The translations under genes were made by a program, and so were the position numbers. A model generated the notes under the pieces. The model was not told where the DNA came from. It made no database searches and worked only from the letters and a program-made list of their open reading frames with translations. This document shows positions 19,798 through 31,061 of a stretch of DNA of 64,000 nt, piece after piece. Each line of letters opens with the position of its first letter. Within the stretch, counting starts at the first letter, position 1. The stretch is from Isoetes taiwanensis (taxonomy: Eukaryota; Streptophyta; Lycopodiopsida; Isoetales; Isoetaceae): the NCBI GenBank assembly GCA_021234155.1, contig JAJEKV010000001.1, forward strand, positions 38,730,221 to 38,794,220, given 5' to 3'.

Positions 19798-20961
19798 GGC
19801 GATCTGATGTCTCGGATCGATGGGATTCTACATGTACTACACATTGGACTCAAATCAGATAATAAGGTAGGGAAATACCAAATTCTACATGTATTGCACA
19901 GTGGACTAATACTTTTGTTGGTTGCTACAATTGGTATAGAATACTGCAGTAAACAAAATATAGTTGCAGATATAGAAGTCATAGAGCATAGCATGACCAC
20001 GCAGCATCTGCCATCAATGGCCTAGGAAAAGAGATGCATTTCAAAATTGGATCAATAGATTCAGATAAATAAACCCAATCAAAGGTTCTCTGTTTGTTAG
20101 ATGTGTTGACATATAACAGAATATGAAACATGGAAGATTAAGCTTGTGGCTCTATAGCTAACCTCTGCGACATGGGCATTCAAGTTCCTGTCCTGCAGAA
20201 CCAACGTAGTTGGAACAGACAGTTAGCGAGAAAGTTAACAGTGTGCTGCAATTGTTGGTGCCCCAGAAGAATAAGCCATTTCTAGACATATCCTTTTCTC
20301 CCAGGACAAAGATTTACAGGAAATGATAAATAAGTAAACTAGATAATAATAGAAAAATTGATGCAATAAATTACTATTTGACAATACTGGAATAAAATAC
20401 TCTAAAGAGGTGCAACAAATTACTATTTAAAAATACTGGCATAGCTCTCTTCTGCAAAGTCTTCCATCATGCGGAACCATCATGCAAAGTCTTCCATTTG
20501 CAATGTCTTGCATGTAGAAGGGCTTTTGATTGAGTCTCTCTACATCTTTGTAAGCCCTTGTGAAAGGAATGAAGAGCAAAATTAATAAACCTAGAATTCA
20601 AAAAGAAACATTACATTTATCTGTATTCCTTCGTAGCATCGCTGTGGAATTTTTTTAGTTGAATCCAGCTCCAATACTACTGCTAAAATATATTATTGCC
20701 TTGCTTTAGAGCCATTTATAGTGATTTTCCTGTGTTAGGTCTAGATGCATACAGAAATCAGACACAGAAACAGTATATAATGTATATCCAGATGATCATG
20801 TTAGGATGGTTGAAACAAACAGAGAAACTAAAGTTAGGGGACTTACCCATAGAGCTTTGATGGTGAATGTGCAGAAAAGAAATGATGTTTGATGTCCAAC
20901 AGCTAGAAATTGTGGTTCAGAAAAACATGTGCATATGATGTGAACTTGTGGATTGTAGATG
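19798..20961. other. Intergenic, no gene seen
   Basis: AT-rich sequence. A segment near 19852-19890 repeats one at 18911-18945 (ATAAGGTAGGGAAATA), suggesting an old local duplication. No coding frame or RNA gene is supported. Confidence 0.5.
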
Positions 20962-20974
20962 ATCATCCTCTTTT

Positions 20975-23694
20975 TATTTTTTTTTTTATTTTTTTTTTTG
21001 ATTGCAAGACTACGTTTATATTAATATATGCATAAGATATTTACAATGGGAAGGGAAAAGGGGGCCCCATAGGGGCATGAGCACAATGCTCTATTACTGA
21101 GCCATCCTTAGCTCTCTTACATGCTATTGTTTGAGTGACGGCATCATTTATGCTATTGTTCAAATGTCGGCATCATTTCCCCATGAGACCTTGAAATAGA
21201 GGAGGAACCCTTCAACAGAACCAATCCTATCAAAGGATTTGTCGTATGCTGAACCCATATTCCTAATGTGGGATATGGCCATTAGTGCCACGGCTTGATT
21301 AAAGGAATTCTGAATTTTGGCTATTGAGATTCCTTGGCCTCCAAGAGCAACGGAGCACCTATGCTTCCATATTGCCCATAAGGCAACACATATGAGAGAG
21401 TAGCCAACCGTGTCGAGCTGTAGCATGCCAATTCCTGGCCATTGGAGTTGAGTTTGATCAAGATGTAGAATTGGGGCAGCCCAATCCCAAAAGCCTCTGA
21501 TCTTAGGACAGAAGAACATGTGGCTGACGGTTTCCATGCCACCGCATTGAAGGGGGCAGCTAGTACCTTGTGCAATCTTCCTCTGTAATAGCCAAGTCAT
21601 GGTGGCCAATCCATTTCGCCAGCAAAGCCACATAAAGATCTGTATTTTCTTTGTGCAATAGGAAGACCAACATCGTTTGAGTTGCATAGCAAGGTCAAGA
21701 TTTGAGAGACTGGACCGACTTGCTACACTAGGAAGCAGGTCATCTAGTAGTGCTTGATAAACACCTCTGACCGAGTATAATGGCTTATTGTCCAGGAGCC
21801 AAACCTCCTCCTCACCATTCGTACCTGAAAGAACATTCACTTCATGCATAATTTTCTTATAGACTAACCTGTCGGAGTTTGTCCCTTGTATGGCTATTTT
21901 TAGTCTGGTCCAGGACCACCATGCAGCTCGGTCTGGATCCCAGAGGTGGTTCAGAGTTGTGAAGCCTGCTGCTTCCCATTTCTTACAGATTTTAGGATGC
22001 ATTAGTGCCAGAGGGAAGTCTACCTGAGGGCTTACCATGGGACTCCAAAAGATTGACAATCTACCAGCTTCCCATGGGGCGTGAGCAGGCCTAAAGCAAT
22101 CCTTAACTTCATGCCAGGCTTCTAGAATTTTGCGCATAACAGGAGAGGTGCCACTGCGTATTTTGAAGTCATTGAAATAGGCAGACTTACTTGTCAATGC
22201 TAATGATGGTTTGGACTTTGGGGTGGCTCTGCTGAGCCAGTGCCTGATAAAATCTGAGCCAAAGGATGCATCACCTTCAATTGCATTCCAGACTAGTTTC
22301 CCGATTAGAGCCTGTGAGTGCTTGAGAAGATCTTTTCCCCCCAGCCCACCAAAGGCTTTTGGTTTGCATACTTCTTCCCATGCTATCTTGGGTGCACCTT
22401 GCCAGACAAAACACCTTATAAATTGCTGCATCCTTTTGTACACGTACTTGGGAGCTAGCAGAATAGAGGACAAGTACACCAAGGAGCTACTGAGCACACT
22501 ATTAGCTACAGTGACTCTGCCTGCAATTGAGAGTCCCTTGCTTGACCACAGATTGATTTTCTTTTTTAGCTTGTCTAGGATTCCAGTCCATGTCCCTTGC
22601 GGAAGAGCTCCCATTGCTAGGGGAAGGCCAAGTAGCTTAGTAACCTCGCCGTTCTTGACAATCTGATAACCGAGATTCATGACCTGTGGTGGAGGTTGTT
22701 CCTCATGTGGCCAGAGAATGGCACTTTTTTTTGGATTGAGATTAACACCTGTGACAGTACTGAAGGCCATGATTTCCTTAAGGCAGTTTGCTAAGCTGCC
22801 ATCGTCATATCTCAGGAAGAAAAAGGTGTCGTCGGCAAACTGCTGGATACATAACTGTTTCGATGATGGAGATGGCATCTTTATGCCGCTGATTTCACCT
22901 GCTTGCATCTTGTCTTTGATCATGAGTGTTAGAACATTGGTCAATAAGATAAAGATGTAAGGTGCAAGGGGACACCCTTGCCTGACTCCCTTCCGTACAT
23001 TAAAGAGCTGTGTAGGTGTTCCATTGACAAGAATGGATGCAGTAGCTGATTTGTTAAGACCCATGGCTACCTCAATGAATTTACTGGAGAATCCGAGTTT
23101 GCTCATAATTCTTTCCACTGCATCCCATCTAACTGTATCGAAGGCTCGTTTGAAATCGAGTTTCATCATTACACACTTCTGTTTACTTTGTTCTGCCCAA
23201 TGCAGACCCTCACAGGCTGAGAGATAATTTAAGAGGATATTTCTTCCAGATAGGAAGGCTGATTGCTCAGGTTCGATGAGTCTGTTGAGGAGTGGCTTTA
23301 GTCTGGTAGCCAAGAGCTTAGCAAAGAGCTTATATGTGGTATTGGTCAGGGCAATGGGGCGCCATTCTTCAATGCTTTCAGGTTTGTCCACCTTGGGAAG
23401 AAGCGTAATGAAACCTGTTGACAAAGCCGGATGCAGACTGCCATATTGCCATGCCCCTTGTAATACGTTTAAGAGATCATCACCTAGTTCTGCCCAGAAC
23501 TCTAAGAGAAACTCCGGGGGAAAACCATCTGGCCCCGGGGATTTGCCATGTGCCATGGTTTTAAGTGTTGCAAGAATTTCCTCTTTAGTGATCTGCCTGC
23601 ATAGAAGATTATTGTCTTCTGCACTGATGGGAGCATTGAGGACTTGGAAACAGCGATCCATGGCTTCTCTATAATCCATGGGGATTGGGTCTGC
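20975..23694 (-). mobile_element. 5'-truncated L1-type LINE
   Basis: The minus-strand element ends in a poly(A) tail, interrupted by T (A runs at 20975-21000 on the minus strand). It begins abruptly inside ORF2, with no endonuclease domain. A 13-bp direct repeat ATCATCCTCTTTT is found at 20962-20974 and 23695-23707, a likely target-site duplication, as produced by L1-type target-primed integration. The length of about 2.7 kb fits a 5' truncation. Confidence 0.8.
21160..23694 (-). pseudogene. LINE ORF2 C-terminal part: RT and zf-RVT
   Basis: The open frame is continuous for about 845 codons after the presumed 5' junction. Motifs in order are GKSPGPDGFPPEF, RPIALTNTTYKLFAKLLATR, PEQSAFLSGRNI, MKLDFKRAFDTVRWD, VRQGCPLAPYIFILL and QFADDTFFFL, where FADD is the reverse-transcriptase catalytic pair. 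Near the C-terminus, IFMWLCWRNGLATMTWLLQR and SHMFFCP form the plant zf-RVT domain. The apurinic endonuclease domain normally upstream is missing, so the copy is dead even though the frame is unbroken. The open frame suggests a young insertion. The few codons above 23694 come from flanking DNA. Confidence 0.9.
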
Positions 23695-23707
23695 ATCATC
23701 CTCTTTT

Positions 23708-25976
23708 CTCTCTATCCATTGTAAAAGAAACAAAAGATGTCAGACAAAGAATTGACCAAACAAATAAATACTTACAGAACAAAGAATGAAAGAACTCGAA
23801 ATATTATATGATATTCGTTTTGCCATTCCACGAATTAAATCATTAATAGAACAAAACTTAAGAATTAACAAAGACAAAATATTACTTGACAATATCACTT
23901 TCCTCTGCTATTTGTTCACTCAGTGAGTCATAATAAGCATGGAATTCAAACAAAAGCTACCAGAAGCGGGACTAAATCCTTGGTATTCCATAAAATTGCA
24001 ACAACTTTTTGCTCCTCCAATAATGCAGAGAAAACGGAATAAATGATCGGATTAAAAGCTGTAGTGTTTGAGAAACTAAGAAACATTACCTTGTATGATC
24101 TTTGAAATGCAATCGGGAGTGCAATCTTTGGAGGCCCTATCAATTTCAAATAGTGGCTAGATTTGCTTGCTTCAACAAACGACAACTTTGTCAAATCATA
24201 CGAACAATGGTGCAAATCGGCTCTAAAAGCTATGCGTCCGTTGAAAAGACCGTTGCTAGAAGCATTAATTTGTGAAAAAACCTACCAAGTTTGTTGGATG
24301 CCCCCTTTACATGTTTGGACCCGTATAATACTCTTGCATGAAATCAAAGGTCTTCCTTATTTATAGTTCAACCTTCATCAAGATAAGCCCTAAACACGAT
24401 GTGAGCGTGTCATTTATATTGCTTTTGAAAAAATCATTTGCAGAGGAAATGGTCCACATCATTGGCCGGATCTCTAATCAACTAAGACAAACACAAATTT
24501 GCAACGTCTATTCAAGTTGGATGCGCACCAAAGAAGCCAGTGCAATACACAACATACTATTGAAACCAAGAACACTCTCTTCATGGCAAAAAATCAAAAT
24601 CTCAAAGGCTCCAAACTTGCATCTGCATACCACCAACAATGAACCGTATGTTCTGTGCATGTCAAAGCCCTAGTCGAAATACCTCGAAAAGGACAATTGC
24701 TAGAGTATTTGCTAAATCTCCAATCATCTTCCAACTGGGGCACTAATTGCCAGAGGATTTGGATTTAGGATCCAAGACGTGGCATAAATGCTACCATTTG
24801 CAGATTCAACCAAGGTTTTGAGTCAAAAGCTCCAAAATTCAAGCAGCGCACCCGAATTTCACAACAAAAACTACTACTTCCTGTCTTTTACATGCCTCTC
24901 ATGCCGCTTACATAGTTTGTCATCCTAATTTTGTCAAGATCCCCAAAACCTAAATAAAACGCCATGTGCCTACAACCTACATTCAACAGGCTATTATTGA
25001 GCAGCCGGTAATTGCAAAAACAAAAAATGCAAAAGGAAAGACCTAATTGAACCAATGGCCAAAAGGGATAGGCAAACTTTGCATTGTCTCAAGCACGCTT
25101 CATTGCGGATAAAAGGAAATAGCAAGATCTTTAAATTGGAATCATATACCTGCTGGCAGCTTGCAATACACATAGTTAAGTACATCCCATTATGGAATCC
25201 ATTTTAGTAATCAGAAATTCCATTTCTCGGAATGTTAGAACACAATAAAGGCCAATGCAAAGGAATGACATATCCATTACTAAGACTTAATGTGAGAACA
25301 TTTATGAATCATGTACAATTGCTAGGAAGAGCCTCTAGATGCATTTTATTGAATGCTTACATTTATTATCTGCTCCAAACCCTCCACCTAATCCTGCGCA
25401 GAATTTTACACACAAGAAAAGGAGTTTTAGAGCATTTCAAGTCATGACAGGCTCAGAAATTCTGATAATCGTCACACAAATTTAACAATTATAGGTCTTT
25501 AAATCATGCCGTCAGCCTGTGTAAATAGTATTCGACATGCAGATTGCTAAGCTCCCAACTTCGTCCTTTCAGATGCAACCCAGCACCTCAAACATCGGAT
25601 TTGGCCAAAAACAAACAATCTACTTGCATCAAAAGCTTGAGTACAAAGGCTAAAAGCTTGTATCTATATTGAGTTGTCTGTGTGGTGCATGTCAATGCCA
25701 ATACTTGGTCAGAATACCATGAAAACTTTAATCCATAACTGCATCATCTTGAGCGACCGTGGCAGGCATGCCCAGGATAAGCCTTCTAGATCAGGAATTT
25801 GGGGATCCCGCATAACACATCAGCCCAAAAAATGCTTTCAAAATCATAGTCCAAGCCAAATGCCCAATTTTTGGGGATCTCGCATATCGGCCAAAAAAAA
25901 TGCTTTTGAAATCATAGTCCAAGCTAAATGCCCGATTTTTGGAGTACCGGAAAAGTTCTGAGTGATAAAAAAAGAA
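23708..25976. other. Intergenic, no gene seen
   Basis: No open frame with recognisable content on either strand. At 25800-25940 a short unit is repeated: AAATGCCCRATTTTTGG at about 25858 and 25926, with TCATAGTCCAAGC at about 25844 and 25912, period about 68 bp. No RNA gene was identified. Confidence 0.5.
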
Positions 25977-26066
25977 GGGAAAATTTTAAAAATGCCCTTA
26001 TATTTTTCTATAATTATCAAAATGCCCCAATATTCTACGAATTTGTCAAAATGCCCTTAAACAAGT
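25977..26066 (+). repeat. Left terminal inverted repeat
   Basis: Three imperfect units are each built as CAAAATGCCC or AAAAATGCCC plus an AT-rich spacer, with GCCC blocks at about 25994, 26024 and 26052. They pair with the right end. Confidence 0.8.
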
Positions 26067-26224
26067 CTCTGCCATGTATTTCTCTTCTCCACTTGTGACG
26101 GAACCAGGAAATCAAATGATAGCGAAGAAGGTGGAGCATACAAGATCTGACTTGGTGCAGCAGGTATCGGCCCAAAATTTCTGTGAAAACTGATGATTAT
26201 TTATTATTGAAGGTAAGGGATATG

Positions 26225-26590
26225 GAGCACCTATGGTGCACTTAAGAGAAGAATCTCCATTGAACCTGTAACTTCAAACCAAATTAAAGTTATTTCTTAC
26301 AGTTCTGCTCCCTAAGGGATGCAGATTACAACAGAACTTAATCCATCTCCAAAAATTAAATTTTTTTAATATAATTAACATCCAAAGTGGAGGGGGTCTG
26401 ATCACCCTGATGGTGACCCCAAGTCCCTTATGGTGCATCAGCAATAGTGCATTCGAGACCCCTAATTGTGATATGCTTGTGCTTGTAGGTGCATAAATCA
26501 CCGCAATGGTTCAACTTCTCCCCTTCAATGGTTCACTCCATTACTTTCAATGGTGCACTTGGTTCCTCACTATGGTGCATAAATTGTCCT
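26225..26590. repeat. Subterminal ATGGTGCA motifs
   Basis: ATGGTGCA or close variants occur at about 26231, 26429, 26550 and 26574, with related AGGTGCATAA and ATAGTGCATT between. The cluster sits just inside the left TIR. Subterminal repeats are commonly transposase-binding sites, but that is inference here. A 19-bp-arm inverted repeat (TAGTGGAGATGAT ...) lies at 26709-26770. Confidence 0.45.
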
Positions 26591-27527
26591 TTATGAATCT
26601 TTACACCGCCTCGAGTATGTTGGGGAATTGAACCCTAAACCAAAGACACAGCCGGCAAACCAATCATCTCTCCTACAAAATGCCAAACAAGCAAACACAT
26701 CAAATCCATAGTGGAGATGATGATAACATCAAAAGTGTTGCCACTTATGGTGATATAATCATCTCCACTAAACTAAAAAATGTAAAACAGAAGGAATATA
26801 AAATCAAAACTTACCTTGCTGCAACCTAGACTTTGACATGATTTGGTGCTGCAAGTCAGAAATTCACAAACATTTCAGCAAGAACTAAAACATTGCAGAA
26901 TAATATGAATCATGTCACATGAGCTCATCAATATTTAAATACATATTCTGAAAATACATTTTCAGTCCAACATGATACTTAAAAATCTGATTACATGAGA
27001 AGAAGAACATTACATTATTTTTTCATTGCTCAAAACTTAAAATACATTTGAAAGACATCCAAAAATCATGATCAGACCTTTTAAAGCCCATATTTTCTTA
27101 GATGATCATCAGCTTCTTTTCTGTAAACCTCATCTAATGCCTTTGTTTTTCTCCTTGAGTCTTTGAGTTTGTCTCTTTGGCTGTCCCCACAATTTACATT
27201 GTCCCCGCCATGGTATCCATCCGTTACATCCAAGACTCGCCAGGATCGCCAAATTCTTCTTGTTCTTCATCATTTTGCTTTTTGTTTTCTGCGATTGCTC
27301 ATCCCACGAGCAAGCAAATATGTGTATCTTCTATACTACAGCCAATGCAAGTATCCTGATCATTATGGTCTTGTGAATCTTGTAATATGTTAACATTACT
27401 TTGATTTTCAACTTGCATACTTGTAGCATCTTGATCCTCAACCTGAATTGGAATGTTAACTTCCAATTGCAATCCATTGGATGTACTAGCACATCCTCTT
27501 CGGTTTTTGCCCTTTCCCTTGCCAATT

Positions 27528-27790
27528 CTATGACCATGACCTCCTCATCATCGAACTGTCTTCAATTACAACTCTCTTTCTCTTTGCTTTCTTAACTTGA
27601 TTGCTATGGACCTTCTTCTTTTGTTGCCTTGCTATCCTAGCTTCCTCTTTCCTTTTCAACTCAATCTCTTTCTTTGCCTTTCTTTTCTCTTGAAGGACTT
27701 TTTTCTCTTCCATCTTTTCTTTTCTAATTCTAGTCGCTTCCTCTATTTGTCGTTGATGCTCTAGCCTAGCACGGATAACCTCATCTCAAG
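27528..27790 (-). CDS. Basic coiled C-terminal exon of transposase (probable)
   Basis: The minus strand encodes a Lys/Glu/Arg-rich segment (KMEEKKVLQEKRKAKKEIE onward). Such charged C-terminal tails are frequent in pogo/Tigger transposases, and this lies downstream of the main frame (28109-29488) on the same strand. A stretch reading TTAGTAGGTAAG (minus, about 27813) could be a splice donor, but I could not fix both borders. It may be a separate exon or an accidental low-complexity frame. Confidence 0.4.
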
Positions 27791-28108
27791 TAACATATAG
27801 CTTACCTACTAAACCGGAGGTAGCCTTGCCCCTTTTTTAGGCAAGAGCAAAGAGGCCCGGCTTTGTGCATGCTCGGGTTCAAGAGCAGCAGGTCCAAATT
27901 TTGTGCATGTTCAGGAGTTCAAGAGCAAAGCAGGTCCAAGCAAAAGAGGGTCCGGCTTGTGCAACTTCAGTTCAAGAGGCAGGTCCGGCTTATGCGGGTT
28001 GAATGGTTGCGATTGAACTTCCGAGCATCAACAAAGATTAGCCAAAGCCACTAGTCCATTAACTGCCTGATTATTATCGCAAAGATGTTCTTGTTCGGTG
28101 TGGTGCAG

Positions 28109-29488
28109 CTACAGCACATTTGTAGGAACATTCAATTGTGATGCCAAATGATCCGCTAGGGGTTCAGAGCCACCGGCATTTGAATTGAAAGGCCATATAA
28201 TTGTTTTGCAAAATCCGCAGCTTATGTTTGTAGGAGTTAACGATTTCTGCAATGCATCTGAAACTAGAGCAGCCAAATCCTCCTTCGTTGGCTCCTTCTT
28301 CTCCTCATCCATATGCTGGTGCATAAATTGTGACCTGTTATTCCGAAAATGGTACTTGAAAGAAGAAAAGCAAGAAACATCCAAAGGCTGAAGTTTATGG
28401 GAAGTATGAGCAGGCAATTGGATAATATGAAGGCCCATTTCCTTTGCTTTCTGAATGGTAGCTGTAGTAACATGAGAACCATGTCCATCACACACCATTA
28501 AGTGTGGTCTTTCCTGACTTATACCACCTGGAACATTAGACTTAAAATGATCCAACCAAGCAAAAAATAAAGCATCTGTTATCCAAGCCTTCTTTTGGTA
28601 TGCCATTACAGCTCCAGGCTCACAACCAAGAAGAAGGTCAGAATCCCTCATCCTCTTTCCCTTAAACAAATAGAGGTTAGGCAATTTACCTCCTTGTGCA
28701 TTCACACAACACAATACCGTGAGCCATTCCCTATTGTTTGGGACTGTTTCAACGACATTCCTTGCTCCTTTTGGCGCAATCACTCTCATGCTTGTTCTAT
28801 TACCAGCTTGGACACCTGTTTCATCACAGTTCCAAACTCGAGAAGGATCCAACTGCAGATTGTCATAAACAGATTTTAATGTGGAATAGAAATTAGAGAG
28901 GTTAGAACTAGTAACTGCCCTCATCCTACTCATCTCCACACATTGAGCAGACCTCAATGCCACCTCTGGATGCCGCCTTCTAAATCCCTGCCACCATTTT
29001 GGACCAGGCAGACCATCTTTGAAGCTTGTTTGCCTGTTAATGGTCATTTCTGCAACTTTTTGTCTAAGAATGCCTAAAGAAATAGCTCTGCCCTCAGCAC
29101 AAAGCTGAAAGCACCACTCCACAAGATAACTTTCCTCCTCCTTTGTCAATGCTTTGGGCACAGCCCCAAATTTGCTCTCACTAATTCCATATAGATGGTT
29201 TCTAACTGTAGTTTGAGGAATACCGTAATGCTTGGCTGCTTTTCTAATGCTTAGGATGCCATTTTCTATGGATTCCAGAGCCTGATTTAAATCCTCCACT
29301 GTCCAAGCCCCCCTTGTCTGATTCCTCACTCTTTTTCTCCCCAAAGGCAAAGAATTGGAAGACTTCAATACAATAGGTCTGGCTTTTGAAGTTCTCTTTT
29401 GTCTAGCAATATTTGGTTCAGAAATAGGATTGTCAATTGACGGTGCATCAGGGGCAGGGGCAATTATCCTATTGCCTCTCAAGTTCAT
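28109..29488 (-). CDS. Pogo/Tigger-like DDE transposase, 459 aa
   Basis: The ATG at 29488 opens an unbroken frame of 459 codons. Residues about 65-100 form a psq/CENP-B-type helix-turn-helix (LSIRKAAKHYGIPQTTVRNHL). About 150-180 look like the second DNA-binding helix domain (GPKWWQGFRRRHPEVALR). Residues 220-400 are a DDE_1 catalytic domain, with WNCDETG (first D), HLMVCDGHGSH (second D) and a third acid near KLQPLDVSCFSSFK, giving a D-D-D triad as in pogo. The product would cut and paste the surrounding element. Full-length DDE_1 proteins of this type are around 450-600 aa, so the frame looks complete or lacks only a charged tail. The TIRs around it are not of the usual pogo kind. Confidence 0.85.
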   Translation of the reverse strand: MNLRGNRIIAPAPDAPSIDNPISEPNIARQKRTSKARPIVLKSSNSLPLGRKRVRNQTRGAWTVEDLNQALESIENGILSIRKAAKHYGIPQTTVRNHLYGISESKFGAVPKALTKEEESYLVEWCFQLCAEGRAISLGILRQKVAEMTINRQTSFKDGLPGPKWWQGFRRRHPEVALRSAQCVEMSRMRAVTSSNLSNFYSTLKSVYDNLQLDPSRVWNCDETGVQAGNRTSMRVIAPKGARNVVETVPNNREWLTVLCCVNAQGGKLPNLYLFKGKRMRDSDLLLGCEPGAVMAYQKKAWITDALFFAWLDHFKSNVPGGISQERPHLMVCDGHGSHVTTATIQKAKEMGLHIIQLPAHTSHKLQPLDVSCFSSFKYHFRNNRSQFMHQHMDEEKKEPTKEDLAALVSDALQKSLTPTNISCGFCKTIIWPFNSNAGGSEPLADHLASQLNVPTNVL

Positions 29489-30977
29489 GATGAAGTAATC
29501 AAGTACTCAAGATGAAAACTGAAATTTCAAATGAAAGGAAAGTCGCAGATGCAAAGGAAATGGAAGACTAAAAAGTCGCAAATAAAAAGCAAATCCCAAT
29601 CCAAATTGTTGCAAAAACAATGGAAAGCATCAAAGAATCAAAGAATGAGAACACAAAGCATTAAGAAATACATAAATTGAGGCAGAATTTTACCTCCTTG
29701 AATCCTTTGAATTGCCTCTTCATGGGCTTCTAAATCATAAGCGACTTCCAAAGAATTCCCAAAAGACCTCCAAAGCACCAAGGTGTTTCAAAACAAAGAC
29801 CCCCGTGATCATATTTATACATAAGATTGGCTGCCAAAAACTTCGCGGGGAAAAAGAGAGGAGGGAAGCTTGAATTCAGGTTTAGTAAATTGGAGGGAAG
29901 AAAGGAATGGTAAAGATTCTACCATTTCATGCCATCTCATCGATCCTCAGTAAAATAACCGTTGGATTTGTATCCACCTCATGAATCCAAAGAATAAAAC
30001 AGGGTTTTAGAGGTCGTTGATGCCGTAAATCCATTGCAACAATAGATAAAAACAGCTTGCCTACCTTATATCCGTTGAGGTAATGAATGGTGCCAAGATA
30101 GGAGCATCCATGGCGCCAAAAAGAGCAAAGGCGGCACCATCCAGCTGTTGTTTGGACACCATGAAGGATGAATCGTGAGCCAAATCTGGTCGGAAGATGC
30201 GCCACAGAAGGAGGAACCCTAAATCGAAACAGAAAGCGGCTGCACCATTTAGGTTTACACCTGTTCTAATTTGGGCGCCATGTGAGCCACCACGTCAGCG
30301 CCAAAGGTGGGCACGTCACCATTGGTACTCCACCTCCCTTAAGTAAGTTGAACCCCAAAAAAACCAGTGGCTCCAACACACTCCTCCTTAGATAACCCTG
30401 TCAATCAGACCTCCACAATGAGACCTTCAGACCTTGAAAACTTCACCAAACTTCAAGGAAAAAGGCTTCTGGCTTATGTCTGTACAAATCAACTCATTGT
30501 AGAATCACCTGCTTCTAGTTTATGTGATATGTGAAAATTCCTGTGGAATCATATTCGAGCTTTTATCGCAGAAGGCAAATCATTGTGTTACATGCCGTTG
30601 GATCAAGACATAAAAGCCAAACTCGAATCAGTTCCAGATTTCGCAGTAGCATAGATGTTCTGCCCTCAAATTACTATCTGCTCCGGATTTCTTCAACAAC
30701 TATGGTATTTGGAAAGCTACCCAAAAAGAACAACAGAATGATAAGCTCGAAGAAGTAGAGATTCGAAGATGGTGTAGCATAATAAGATTAGAAGAAAAAG
30801 GGACGGGGCCTTCATGTAGTTTCGTAATTTGAGAAAGAAGGGGCGGGACATTGGATGTGGCTATGGCTGGTCAGTACCTTAGAACACAGCTCCATTTGCA
30901 TTCCAGCAGATCAAATCCAAATTCGACTCCTCTTTTTTATCCAAAATATCGAGGCCAAAAACAGTGTAGTATAAAAA

Positions 30978-31061
30978 TTAGGGGCATTTTAATAAATATA
31001 TAAAATACAGGGGCATTTTGACAATTATGAAAAAATACAAGGGCATTTTTAAAATTTTCCC
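30978..31061 (-). repeat. Right terminal inverted repeat
   Basis: Mirror of the left end, with three GGGCATTTT blocks at about 30983, 31010 and 31041 on the plus strand. The outermost 22 bases match the left TIR almost perfectly. Confidence 0.8.

Larger units (their letters stand above)
25977..31061 (-). mobile_element. 5.1-kb TIR DNA transposon with pogo-like gene
   Basis: Both ends carry the same inverted sequence. The left end is GGGAAAATTTTAAAAATGCC from 25977, and the right end is its near-exact complement ending at 31061. Similarity continues for roughly 80-90 bp, because each TIR contains three units of about 27 bp, each with TCAAAATGCCC or similar. The only transposase gene inside is pogo/Tigger-like. 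Flanks are T/A-rich (left ...TAAAAAAAGAA, right TAAAAAAAAAT), so neither a TA nor a 9-bp duplication can be decided. The TIR start resembles that of the Mutator-like MITE at 13265. Confidence 0.8.

Noticed and set aside
28185-28879. Plus-strand frames opposite the pogo-like transposase
   Set aside because: Shadows of the conserved minus-strand coding sequence, without homology of their own.
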